Part shown: one piece after another, positions 26,088-33,434 of the stretch | Layout: every line of letters begins with the position of its first letter | Numbering within the stretch: position 1 is the first letter of the stretch | Source: Bacteroidales bacterium | GTDB taxonomy: Bacteria > Bacteroidota > Bacteroidia > Bacteroidales > UBA932 | DNA length: 64,000 nucleotides | Assembly (NCBI GenBank): GCA_017625725.1 | Contig: JAGAKH010000023.1 | Location: 35,292 to 99,291, forward strand | Reading direction: 5' to 3' | Program-made: the position numbers and the translations under genes | The notes under the pieces: model-generated | Told to the model about the DNA's origin: nothing | The model's input: only the letters and a program-made list of their open reading frames with translations | The model's database searches: none

Positions 26088-27041
26088 TTAAAGGAGTTCA
26101 GTCTTGAATTTTTCAATTGCACAGGTTTCCGCTGCCTTACGTGATGAGAATGCACCTGTTCCTCCGGCTGCGGTGGTGTTGATGGCTCCTGTAAGGTTAC
26201 CGTTTCTCTGGCAGTTTTCCAGGCTGTGTCCTGCAACGAATGCACTGATGAATCCTGAGTTGAAGCTGTCTCCGGCTCCGATTGCGTCAACGACCTCTTT
26301 ATTAAGGAAGGATGCCAGGAAATTGCGGCTTCCGTCCTTCTTTACCAGAAGAGAACCCTTTGAACCCATCTTCACTACCATTGCCTTTCCGATATAAGGC
26401 TCGACAGCTGCAATTGCACTCTCGATGTCTTCTGTTCCTGTGAGGGCCATGAGCTCCTTTTCGTTGGGCAGGAATACTGTAACCTTCGGCAGGACCTTCT
26501 TCCAGTCCATTTCCCATTTTTCAACAGGGTCCCACTGTGTGTCAAGAGACACGGTCACTCCGTTCTCTTCCGCCTTGGCAAGCACCTTGTCCAGGTCTCT
26601 CAGAAGAGCAGACTGCATGAAAAGCGAAGATAGGTGGATATGTCTGGTGTTTTCAAATACACTGAGGTCGATGTCATCGTAGCCCATGATGTCCATCGCT
26701 CCCTGATAGGTCAGATTTGCCCTATCCTCTCCATAATTCATGACAATTGTAGCTCCGGTAGCAACTTTTCCGCTTCTGATCAGATAACCGGTATCTACGC
26801 CCTTTGCACCAAGAGAGTCGCAGACAAGGTCTCCGAACACATCTTTGCCTATCATTCCCACAAAACAGACCTTGCTGCCAAGCGATGCTGCATTGGCGGC
26901 GAAGATTGCTGTGCTGCTTCCAAGGGTGAGCGTCATGTCGGCGGCGAATTTTTCCTTGCCGATTTCCGGTTCTGATTCTATTCCGTTCAAGATCAGGTCT
27001 ACGTTTAGTTCGCCGATTGCGGCGATGTCGAATGGTTTCAT
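26088..27041 (-). CDS. PfkB-family sugar kinase
   Basis: A 317-residue cytosolic kinase. N-terminal IGELNVDLIL and GSSTAIFAANAASLG, and C-terminal VVDAIGAGDSFNSGF with the catalytic Asp of GAGDS, define the PfkB family. It is the first gene of the minus-strand operon with GH36 and GH109 genes, and it diverges from the DeoR-type regulator, so it probably phosphorylates a sugar released by those enzymes (for example a tagatose/galactosamine-derived intermediate). That substrate is inferred only from neighbours; ribose, fructose or sulfosugar kinases look similar at this level. Confidence 0.82.
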   Translation of the reverse strand: MKPFDIAAIGELNVDLILNGIESEPEIGKEKFAADMTLTLGSSTAIFAANAASLGSKVCFVGMIGKDVFGDLVCDSLGAKGVDTGYLIRSGKVATGATIVMNYGEDRANLTYQGAMDIMGYDDIDLSVFENTRHIHLSSLFMQSALLRDLDKVLAKAEENGVTVSLDTQWDPVEKWEMDWKKVLPKVTVFLPNEKELMALTGTEDIESAIAAVEPYIGKAMVVKMGSKGSLLVKKDGSRNFLASFLNKEVVDAIGAGDSFNSGFISAFVAGHSLENCQRNGNLTGAINTTAAGGTGAFSSRKAAETCAIEKFKTELL

Positions 27042-27060
27042 TTCAGTGCGGTTTTATGTG

Positions 27061-27100
27061 TTTCGCAAATATAATTTTATAATTTCAATTGTTTCGTTTG
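27061..27100 (-). promoter_or_regulatory. Promoter and TTTCG sites for the PfkB-GH36-GH109 operon
   Basis: Minus-strand TATATTTG (plus positions 27066-27073) matches the -7 box, 25 bases from the ATG at 27041. TTTCGCAAA (27061-27069) overlaps it and TTGTTTCGTTTG (27089-27100) lies just upstream; both resemble the TTTCGAAA sites of the GH31 promoter. Confidence 0.5.
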
Positions 27101-27119
27101 TCGTGGATATATTTTCGTA

Positions 27120-27127
27120 GGGGGGGG
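27120..27127. repeat. G8 homopolymer between divergent genes
   Basis: A run of eight G in an otherwise AT-rich divergent promoter region between the PfkB kinase and DeoR-type genes. It lies about 47 bases upstream of the kinase -7 box. Confidence 0.6.
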
Positions 27128-27204
27128 TAGAATATATAAATCTATACAGTGGTTACTTTACAGATTATCAGCTTTTTACATATTTTATAACATCTTTGAG
27201 AATA

Positions 27205-27248
27205 TGTTTCGAAGTATTTTGAAAATATGATTTAAAGCTGTATCTTTG
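27205..27248 (+). promoter_or_regulatory. Promoter of the DeoR-type gene with adjoining operator-like site
   Basis: TTTG (27218-27221), 19 bases, then TATCTTTG (27241-27248) is a full consensus promoter. TGTTTCGAAGTA (27205-27216) abuts the -33 element and matches the site motif of this cluster, suggesting autoregulation. Confidence 0.68.
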
Positions 27249-27280
27249 TGAATAGATAAAAACTTTTAAACCAAATAATC

Positions 27281-28078
27281 ATGGAGGTGGGTATAGTGTC
27301 TTCTCAAGGAAGAAGAAGTGCGATCCTGCAGATCTTAAAGGAAAATTCTACTGTATCTGTTTTGGAACTCAGCAAGATGTTCGAGGTGTCGGAAGTGACA
27401 ATCCGTAAAGACCTTAATATGCTGAAAGAGAGGAATTTGCTTGTCAGGACCAGAGGTGGTGCCATTGTGAACAGCACCGGGCCTCAGGAGGATGAGAAAA
27501 GCATCCGTTACAAGAGACTAGCAAATTATCGCGAGAAACAGGCTATAGGACGTGCGGCTGCAGAACTGATTGAGGAAGGAGATACGGTAATCATTGATTC
27601 CGGCACGACTGCATTCCAGGTAGCATGCAATCTGCATAGGTTTCAAAATCTTACGATTCTTACAAATGCTCTTAATGTAGCCCAGGAGGTTCTTTCATAT
27701 AATCGTTTCAATGTTATCCTCTTGGGAGGAAATATCAGAAATTCCAGCGAATCTGTAGTCGGTGCTCTTGCCGAGTCCAATCTGAAGATGTTCTATTGCG
27801 ACAAGCTCTTCCTCGGAGTTGATTCATTCAGTCTTGACAACGGGCTCTCCACTCCAAGTGTTGAGGAGGCGAATATCAATCAGATCATGATCCAGAGATC
27901 GCGAAAAGTGATCACTGTCTTTGATTCAAGCAAGGTGAACAAGCGTGCTCTGGCTTTCATAACTTCTCTAGATAACATTGATACCATCGTTACTGATGAC
28001 GGTATGGAGAAGTCATTCATATCCCAGCTGAAAGCCAGAAATATTGAAGTGGTTACAGTAAGACCGGACGGTCTTTGA
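27281..28078 (+). CDS. DeoR/GlpR-family transcriptional regulator
   Basis: A 265-residue regulator with an N-terminal winged helix (RRSAILQILKENSTVSVLELSK, core VSEVTIRKDLNMLKERNLL, then RTRGGAIVN; about residues 11-68) and a C-terminal ribose-phosphate-isomerase-like sensor domain (VIIDSGTTAFQVACNL, LTNALNVAQEV, VILLGGNIR, FLGVDSF, ITVFDSSKVNKRA). Such proteins sense sugar phosphates; AgaR is the member that governs N-acetylgalactosamine genes. Its neighbours and the repeated TTTCGAAA-like sites upstream of PfkB, GH31, agaS-remnant and itself make it the likely local repressor. Confidence 0.88.
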   Translation: MEVGIVSSQGRRSAILQILKENSTVSVLELSKMFEVSEVTIRKDLNMLKERNLLVRTRGGAIVNSTGPQEDEKSIRYKRLANYREKQAIGRAAAELIEEGDTVIIDSGTTAFQVACNLHRFQNLTILTNALNVAQEVLSYNRFNVILLGGNIRNSSESVVGALAESNLKMFYCDKLFLGVDSFSLDNGLSTPSVEEANINQIMIQRSRKVITVFDSSKVNKRALAFITSLDNIDTIVTDDGMEKSFISQLKARNIEVVTVRPDGL

Positions 28079-28079
28079 T

Positions 28080-28508
28080 TCAGACAGTCATACGGAAAAC
28101 GCCGGTATCATATTCATCGAATCCTTCAGACCGATATAGTGCTCTTGCTGCTGTTCTTGACGGGTTTGAAGTGAGGTATATTGTTGATCGGCAGCCATTT
28201 TCCCTTACATATTCTACTGCAGCCTGCACGAGTTGTCGTCCTATGCCCCTGCCCCTGTATCTTTGGTCTACGACGACGTCTTCAATCCAAAACTTGTCTC
28301 TTGCCAATGTGCTGCAACGTATAAGTGTCAACATTCCGGAGATTACTCCGTCCTCTTCACTGATAAAAAGCGTAAAATATTGATCGTCAACAAGAAACTT
28401 TAGTCTTTCTTCGTCAACGATCGGAGAAGAAGGGTCGAGCTTCTTGAGCAGAAGCCCGACCTGTTCCGTAATGTTTTCGTCAATGTCTTTCAGTATGTAT
28501 GTCTTCAT
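28080..28508 (-). CDS. GNAT-family N-acetyltransferase
   Basis: A 142-residue protein with the acetyl-CoA-binding motif A, VVDQRYRGRGIGRQLVQAA (about residues 80-98), and the C-terminal ARALYRSEGFDEYDTGVFRM pattern of GNAT enzymes. Substrate unknown. It is convergent with the DeoR-type gene (stops one base apart) and 9 bases downstream of the GH31 gene's start side is not shared, so it may be read from the GH31 transcript, whose stop at 28518 lies 9 bases from this gene's ATG at 28508. Confidence 0.85.
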   Translation of the reverse strand: MKTYILKDIDENITEQVGLLLKKLDPSSPIVDEERLKFLVDDQYFTLFISEEDGVISGMLTLIRCSTLARDKFWIEDVVVDQRYRGRGIGRQLVQAAVEYVRENGCRSTIYLTSNPSRTAARALYRSEGFDEYDTGVFRMTV

Positions 28509-28517
28509 ACCGTAAAG

Positions 28518-30116
28518 TTACTTGATTTTTGTGAATCTTGGAAGACGTGAAAGAGGAACATCGATCGTATAAGTCTTTCCTCCCTTGAATTTGCGTCCTT
28601 CCTCGTCAATCCATCTTCCTTTCGGTAGCTTGACACTACGGTTTGTGCCAGAGTCCATTACAGGTGCGACAAGATAGGTGTCACCCAGCATATACTGGTC
28701 ATTGCAGTCTTCGAAACCTTCTCCAGGGAACATGTAGTCCATGCAGCGAACAATCGGTTCTCCTGTCTGTGCGGAATATTCTGCCTGTTCGAGTATATAT
28801 GCTCCCATTTCCTTGTGGAGGAGGGCGTACTTCTGGCATATTTCAAGATTCTCCTTGCTGAGGATTCTCCAAGGTGCCACAGAGAACTGCATCATAGGCA
28901 TCATAGAGTGAATCTGGCATGAACGTACGATCAGTGCCTGGTCGAATTTGTCCTCGTCTATGTCAATGAAGCTGCCGAACTGTCCTCCTCCGATCATGTC
29001 CGGACATGTGTAAGGATGTCCAAGAAGACCGGCTGCAATCATAGAAGGAACAAGTCTTGCCACTCCGTCCCAAGAATACTCCTTGTCTCCAAGCCTCTGT
29101 ACAAGAGCTTCGCCGCCCATCTTCCAGCAGGCACGGAACTCATTGTAAGGGAAGAGAAGTCCAAGTTTTGCCCAAAGCTCAGTCTGCTCAGTATCAAAGG
29201 ATTTGCCATCAAAAGGACTTATGTTCTCCTTAAGATATCTTTCAGGATCTCCTGCGTCGAATTTGAAACCGTCAATTCCAAACTCTTCCTGCATCTGGGC
29301 GAGTGTCTTCCTGAAATGTTCGAATGCTTCAGGATTGCTGAGGTCATAGCAAGCACTCAGTCCGTTCCACCAGTCAAGAATTGCAGGTCTTGTGCCTTCT
29401 GCATTCATGACAAGATAGCCTTTGTCACGCAGCCAACGGTATTCCTGGCTGTCTGGGGACACGAATGGTGAAACCCAGAGCATCACTTTGAATCCTAAAG
29501 CGTGGAGTTCGTCCACCATGCCTTTCGGATCAGGGAATCTGTCCGGACGGAATTCGAAATTACCGTAATATTTCTGCCAGTTGTCGTCAATCATCAGGAT
29601 TCCTGTAGGGAAACCTTTGTCCACAATGCTGTGGGCATATTTCAAGACATCCGCCTGATTCTGATTGTAGACCAGCTCAATCCATGTATTATACTGTGGC
29701 ACGGAGAAGAAAAGGTCTGGAGGAACTGTTCCCGATGCTGGGAAATGGGTCTTGGCCGCTGCTTTGAAAGCATCTCTGAGAGTCGTTCCGGCCTTGACGC
29801 ACTCTATTTCTCCTCTTGCTGCTTCAAGCTTTATCTTACCTCCGCTGATTTCAGCCTTGAAAGGACTGTTGCTCCAGATATATCTTCCTTTGTTTGAGAC
29901 AAGAAGAGGATTTGTCTGGTTGTTGAAATTCTGGGTCTGATGATTGAATTTCACCTCTGTGACATCGTCAAAAGGCATTATATTGCCAAGATCTGTGACT
30001 GATCCCCACCATTTTTCCCCTTCCAGCATTTCTATTTCACGGTTGTTCTGTGCATTCGCACCAGTAAAGACTGCCAGTATAAAGAGCAGTGCTACGATCA
30101 GATTCTGTAATCTCAT
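28518..30116 (-). CDS. GH31-family alpha-glycosidase
   Basis: An exported 532-residue enzyme. The ATG at 30116 gives a Sec signal (MRLQNLIVALLFILAVFTGANAQ); an upstream start at 30185 lies beyond the promoter and is rejected. GH31 marks: GILMIDDNWQKYYGNFEFR, FKVMLWVSPFVSPDS, the nucleophile in DGFKFDAGDPERY (Asp287), PYTCPDMIGGGQFGSF, and a proximal C-terminal sheet (DTYLVAPVMDSG). The PDMIGGG form differs from the SHDIGGF of classic alpha-glucosidases and recalls alpha-galactosidase/alpha-GalNAc-active branches. Together with GH36- and GH109-like genes under one regulator this supports alpha-Gal/GalNAc linkages, but glucosidase activity is not excluded. Confidence 0.82.
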   Translation of the reverse strand: MRLQNLIVALLFILAVFTGANAQNNREIEMLEGEKWWGSVTDLGNIMPFDDVTEVKFNHQTQNFNNQTNPLLVSNKGRYIWSNSPFKAEISGGKIKLEAARGEIECVKAGTTLRDAFKAAAKTHFPASGTVPPDLFFSVPQYNTWIELVYNQNQADVLKYAHSIVDKGFPTGILMIDDNWQKYYGNFEFRPDRFPDPKGMVDELHALGFKVMLWVSPFVSPDSQEYRWLRDKGYLVMNAEGTRPAILDWWNGLSACYDLSNPEAFEHFRKTLAQMQEEFGIDGFKFDAGDPERYLKENISPFDGKSFDTEQTELWAKLGLLFPYNEFRACWKMGGEALVQRLGDKEYSWDGVARLVPSMIAAGLLGHPYTCPDMIGGGQFGSFIDIDEDKFDQALIVRSCQIHSMMPMMQFSVAPWRILSKENLEICQKYALLHKEMGAYILEQAEYSAQTGEPIVRCMDYMFPGEGFEDCNDQYMLGDTYLVAPVMDSGTNRSVKLPKGRWIDEEGRKFKGGKTYTIDVPLSRLPRFTKIK

Positions 30117-30143
30117 ATAAGTTTGTTTTAGTGAGTGTTTGTG

Positions 30144-30174
30144 CAAAAGTATAAATTCTTTGTTTCGAAACAAA
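30144..30174 (-). promoter_or_regulatory. GH31 promoter containing a 16-base palindromic operator
   Basis: On the minus strand, TTTG (plus 30171-30174), 19 bases, then TACTTTTG (plus 30144-30151). The perfect palindrome TTTGTTTCGAAACAAA (30159-30174) covers the -33 element, an ideal place for a repressor. Confidence 0.75.
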
Positions 30175-30203
30175 ATCAAAAACATAGGTTTCGGTTGTTT
30201 GTG

Positions 30204-30364
30204 ATGTATCGAAACATTGCGAAATGTATTTTTTGTTTAGTTAAATAGTATATAAACCGCTTATTATTAATGATTTGAGTTGAATTAAAAGGAGGGTGAT
30301 AAATGGTTATGATTTAAAAAATCGAAAGATTAATCGAAATGTTTGATATGAAACGATAAATTTG
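30204..30364 (+). promoter_or_regulatory. Divergent control region before the agaS remnant
   Basis: Contains ATGTATCGAAACAT (30204-30217), AATCGAAAGATT (30320-30331), AATCGAAATGTTTGAT (30332-30347), GAAACGAT (30350-30357) and a -7-like TAAATTTG (30357-30364). The sites match those at the PfkB, DeoR and GH31 promoters, so the lost agaS-led transcript probably belonged to the same regulon. AT-rich; no gene seen. Confidence 0.5.
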
Positions 30365-30412
30365 TGGACCGCAAATTATGAAATAGCTAAAATACCTATA
30401 ACCCAAGATCGT

Positions 30413-30745
30413 ATGTGTAGAGAATACAATACATGGAAGGAAATCCATCAGCAGCCGGAAATGTGGCTTAAGACTTATGGTATAATTAAAGATCTTAAAG
30501 ATCAGATATCTTCTTTTGTCAAGAAATATGTAAATGAAGGTTATGATATCATCCTTACCGGTGCTGGAACATCTGCCTATATCGGAGATGCTCTCCAGTG
30601 TGTGTTGGCAGGAACTCTGCTTGATGGAGCAAAGGCCGTTGCGACGACGGATATAATCACAGAGGCAGATATGCTTTTCAATAAGGAAAGCAAGGTGCTG
30701 TTGATTTCCTTTGCCCGTTTGCTGACCATGCGACTGGAGGGATGA
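30413..30745 (+). pseudogene. agaS: 5' fragment of agaS-like SIS-domain gene
   Basis: The ATG at 30413 opens a frame with the N-terminus of AgaS-type proteins (galactosamine-6-phosphate deaminase/isomerase or tagatose-6-phosphate ketose isomerase, SIS fold): EIHQQPEMWLKTYGIIK, then IILTGAGTSAYIGDALQ, AVATTDIITEAD and KVLLISFAR. Intact members are about 370-390 residues and continue with an SGNSPES-type loop straight after SFAR. Here homology stops at that point (about residue 102) and the frame ends in eight unrelated residues at 30745. The first SIS domain is cut within its phosphosugar site, so the product should be inactive. It joins an alkaline phosphatase fragment. Confidence 0.82.
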
Positions 30746-30915
30746 CGATTCTTGAAGGCAGTGTTCAGCAGAATGGTGTTGCAGTTAATTTCTCAAGTCG
30801 TGGCCACAACGGTGTGGCGATTCCGGTCTTTGCCTGGGGACCTCATTCAGAGGACTTCGTCGGCACCTACGAAAACACCGAATTGTCTGATAAGATCAGA
30901 CGCTTGATCAGATAG
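30721..30915 (+). pseudogene. 3' fragment of alkaline phosphatase gene
   Basis: From 30721, in a different frame from the agaS fragment, 64 codons read ADHATGGMTILEG, then FSSRGHNGVAIPVFAWGP and a terminal ENTELSDKIRRLIR before TAG at 30913-30915. This is the C-terminal end of an alkaline-phosphatase superfamily protein: the DHATGG metal-ligand motif, the GHNG histidine and the PVFAWGP loop are all present. Everything upstream, including the catalytic Ser/Thr, is missing, and no start codon serves this frame. It is the right side of a deletion or rearrangement joint. Confidence 0.8.
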
Positions 30916-31016
30916 GCAGACCAAGTGCGGAAACCATACGAAATTGCCCGCGGTACCCTCAATTTCAGGGGTACCGCGGGCGATTTTCCTACAAAACTGC
31001 ACTCGGTCTGCTTTTT
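30916..31016 (+). terminator. Large nested palindrome ending in T5
   Basis: A 96-base imperfect palindrome directly after the phosphatase stop. Outer 13-base arms (30916-30928 against 30999-31011) have one mismatch; the inner arm GCCCGCGGTACCC (30946-30958) pairs perfectly with 30969-30981, with AT-rich extension. TTTTT follows at 31012-31016. It works as an intrinsic terminator on the plus strand and separates the scar from the convergent asd gene. Confidence 0.8.
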
Positions 31017-31020
31017 AATG

Positions 31021-32022
31021 CTAACGGAGGAAGCCCTTTTCAATCAACTTTTCTGCAATCTGCACTGCGTTGGTTGCAGCACCCTTGCGGAGATTGTCGG
31101 CAACGCACCAGAAGTTCAGACCATATCTGACTGAAGGGTCGCGGCGGATACGTCCTACGAATACATCGTTCTTGCCCCATGCATAAAGCGGCATAGGATA
31201 GACATTGTTTGCCGGGTCATCCTGAAGTATAACTCCTGGGGTCTCTTCCATGATTCTGCGGACATCTTCGAGGGTGAAATCCTTCTCGAATTCGAGGTTG
31301 ATGGATTCAGAGTGACCACCCTGCACCGGTACGCGGACTGTTGTAGGTGACACTCCGATACTGTCGTCTGCGAAGATTTTATGTGTCTCGTTGACCATCT
31401 TCATCTCCTCCTTTGTGTATCCTGTTTCAAGGAAAGAGTCAATATGAGGTAGGATGTTCTGATCGATAGGGTGAGGGTAGACTGCAGGGTATTCGCCCCA
31501 TTTGCCTCCGGCTCTTTCTGCAGTCATCTGGTCCATGGCCTTGTAACCTGTTCCTGTAACAGACTGATAGGTAGACACAACAATACGCTTGATGCCGTAT
31601 GCCTTGTGGAGTGGCCACAGAGGGAGGAGCATCTGGATTGTCGAGCAGTTTGGATTTGCGATAATGTAGTCCGATTCTTCAAGGACATCTCCATTGATTT
31701 CCGGAATGACCAGTTTCTTGGTGGGGTCCATTCTCCAGTGGGATGAATTGTCTACCACTCTTGTGCCGACTGCAGCGAACTTCGGTGCAAGTTCTGCTGA
31801 TGTGCTGCCGCCTGCAGAGAATAGGGCCAGGTCCGGACGTGCAGCAATCGCGTCTTCAGCACTGACTACTGTCCATTCCTTTCCCTGGAAATTGATCTTA
31901 CGTCCTACGGACTTTGTCGAAGCTACCGGAAGGAGCTCCGTAACAGGGAAGTTTCTCTCTTCGAGTACTTCCAGCATTCTGGTGCCGACCAGTCCTGTGG
32001 CACCCACTACAGCTACTTTCAT
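31021..32022 (-). CDS. asd: Aspartate-semialdehyde dehydrogenase
   Basis: A 333-residue cytosolic enzyme reducing aspartyl phosphate to aspartate semialdehyde with NADPH, the branch point to lysine, threonine and methionine. Seen: nucleotide site VAVVGATGLVGTRMLEVLEE (residues 3-22), catalytic Cys in IIANPNCSTIQ, substrate-binding VPVQGGHSESINLEF with the catalytic His, and GRIRRDPSVRYGLNFW near the end. It lies 122 bases downstream of metY on the same strand, with a REP-like palindrome between, so it may be read through or have its own weak promoter. Confidence 0.95.
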   Translation of the reverse strand: MKVAVVGATGLVGTRMLEVLEERNFPVTELLPVASTKSVGRKINFQGKEWTVVSAEDAIAARPDLALFSAGGSTSAELAPKFAAVGTRVVDNSSHWRMDPTKKLVIPEINGDVLEESDYIIANPNCSTIQMLLPLWPLHKAYGIKRIVVSTYQSVTGTGYKAMDQMTAERAGGKWGEYPAVYPHPIDQNILPHIDSFLETGYTKEEMKMVNETHKIFADDSIGVSPTTVRVPVQGGHSESINLEFEKDFTLEDVRRIMEETPGVILQDDPANNVYPMPLYAWGKNDVFVGRIRRDPSVRYGLNFWCVADNLRKGAATNAVQIAEKLIEKGFLR

Positions 32023-32087
32023 ATTTTCAACCTTATATCTATATTGTTTTACACTTAACTTGTTTCGTTTGGGAAGTTTTTTCCTTT

Positions 32088-32124
32088 TGTCATTTCGACC
32101 GAACGAAGTGAGTGGGAAATGACA
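32088..32124. repeat. REP-like palindrome (TGTCATTTC...GAAATGACA)
   Basis: A 37-base element with perfect 9-base arms TGTCATTTC and GAAATGACA around a GACCGAACGAAGTGAGTG core. Closely similar CATTTCGACCGAA-type palindromes are scattered between genes in many Bacteroidota. It lies between metY and asd. Confidence 0.6.
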
Positions 32125-32144
32125 GGCCGGAACTGCTGCTTGGG

Positions 32145-33419
32145 CTAAAGGGCAGCGGCGAGGTCGGCGATCAGGTCGTCAACGTTCTCGATGCCGACTG
32201 AGAGTCGGAGCATATTAGGATATACTCCTGCGGCAACCTGCTCTTCAGGACTGAGCTGAGAGTGGGTTGTCGAAGCCGGATGAACGATAAGCGACTTTGC
32301 ATCCCCGACACTTCCTACGTGAAGGATAAGTTCAAGACGGGTAACCAGAGCGGCTGCAGCCTCAAAACCACCTTTGACGCGGAATGTCAGTACACCACCG
32401 AATCCGTTCTTGAGGTATTTGCATCCTAATTCATGATATGGATTGCTCTTGAGACCAGGGTAGTTGACGCTTTCAACTGCCGGATGTTTCTCAAGGAATT
32501 CAGCCACTGCAAGAGTGTTGGCACAGCAACGTTCTGCCCTGAGAGACAGAGTCTCCAGCCCCTGGAGCATCAGGAAGGAATTGAAAGGTGATGGTGCCGG
32601 TCCTATGTTGCGGAGACCGTCCACGCGTACGCGTCCGGCAAAGGCAGCAGGTCCGAATACGTCTTTATATACAAGACCATGGTAGCTCTCTGAAGGGGCA
32701 GCAAGAAGAGGATATTTTTCTGCAGTCCAGTCAAAGTTACCACTGTCAACGACCACTCCTCCAAGAGCGGTTCCGTGTCCGCATATCCATTTGGTTGCCG
32801 AGTGGACAGATACGTGTGCTCCCCATTCAAAAGGACGGAAGAGATAACCTCCCATGCCGAATGTGTTGTCCACCATTACACAGATTCCCTTACGTTGAGC
32901 AAGCTCTGCAATAGGCTCATAATCAGGAATGTTGAAGGCGGGGTTACCGAGGTTTTCCAGATATATGGCTTTTGTACGTGAGTCGATCAGAGGTTCGATA
33001 TCTTCAACCTTGTCGCTTTTTGCAAAGCGGACTTCGATACCCATGTCACGCAGGGTGATGGCAAACATTGTGAAGGTTCCTCCATAGAGGAAAGGCTGTG
33101 CCACGATGTTGTCCCCGGGACCGCAGATGTTGGTGATGGAAAGGAATACGGCAGACTGGCCTGATGCTGTAGCAGTCGCTGCCACTCCGCCTTCAAGTGC
33201 CGCCATCCTCTTTTCAAACACTTCTGTGGTCGTGTTGGTGATACGGGTATAAATGTTTCCGGGACGCTTGAGCTCGAAAAGCTCAGCACCATATTCCATG
33301 CTGTCAAATGTGTATGCCGTGCTCTGATAGATAGGCACAGCGGTACCTTTGGAAACAGGATCGATTTCCTGTCCTGCCCTGACCTGCAGGGTCTCGAATC
33401 TATATTGTTTGTCTTTCAT
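32145..33419 (-). CDS. metY: O-acetylhomoserine sulfhydrylase (aminocarboxypropyltransferase)
   Basis: A 424-residue PLP enzyme of the Cys/Met metabolism family that makes homocysteine from O-acetylhomoserine and sulfide. N-terminal TLQVRAGQEIDPVSKGTAVPIYQST, the PLP-contact ATASGQSAVFLSI, the DNTFGMGGYLFRPFEWGAH strand and the Schiff-base Lys in VHSATKWICGHGTALGG are clear, as is the C-terminal HPASTTHSQLSPEEQ. Length suits MetY (about 425) rather than MetB (about 380). It follows thrA by 15 bases and works with metX two genes upstream. Confidence 0.94.
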   Translation of the reverse strand: MKDKQYRFETLQVRAGQEIDPVSKGTAVPIYQSTAYTFDSMEYGAELFELKRPGNIYTRITNTTTEVFEKRMAALEGGVAATATASGQSAVFLSITNICGPGDNIVAQPFLYGGTFTMFAITLRDMGIEVRFAKSDKVEDIEPLIDSRTKAIYLENLGNPAFNIPDYEPIAELAQRKGICVMVDNTFGMGGYLFRPFEWGAHVSVHSATKWICGHGTALGGVVVDSGNFDWTAEKYPLLAAPSESYHGLVYKDVFGPAAFAGRVRVDGLRNIGPAPSPFNSFLMLQGLETLSLRAERCCANTLAVAEFLEKHPAVESVNYPGLKSNPYHELGCKYLKNGFGGVLTFRVKGGFEAAAALVTRLELILHVGSVGDAKSLIVHPASTTHSQLSPEEQVAAGVYPNMLRLSVGIENVDDLIADLAAAL

Positions 33420-33434
33420 ATAGTTATATCCGTT

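Noticed and set aside
30362-30412. Longer agaS fragment starting at a TTG
   Set aside because: The TTG lies within the -7-like box and the added residues do not match AgaS; the ATG at 30413 does.
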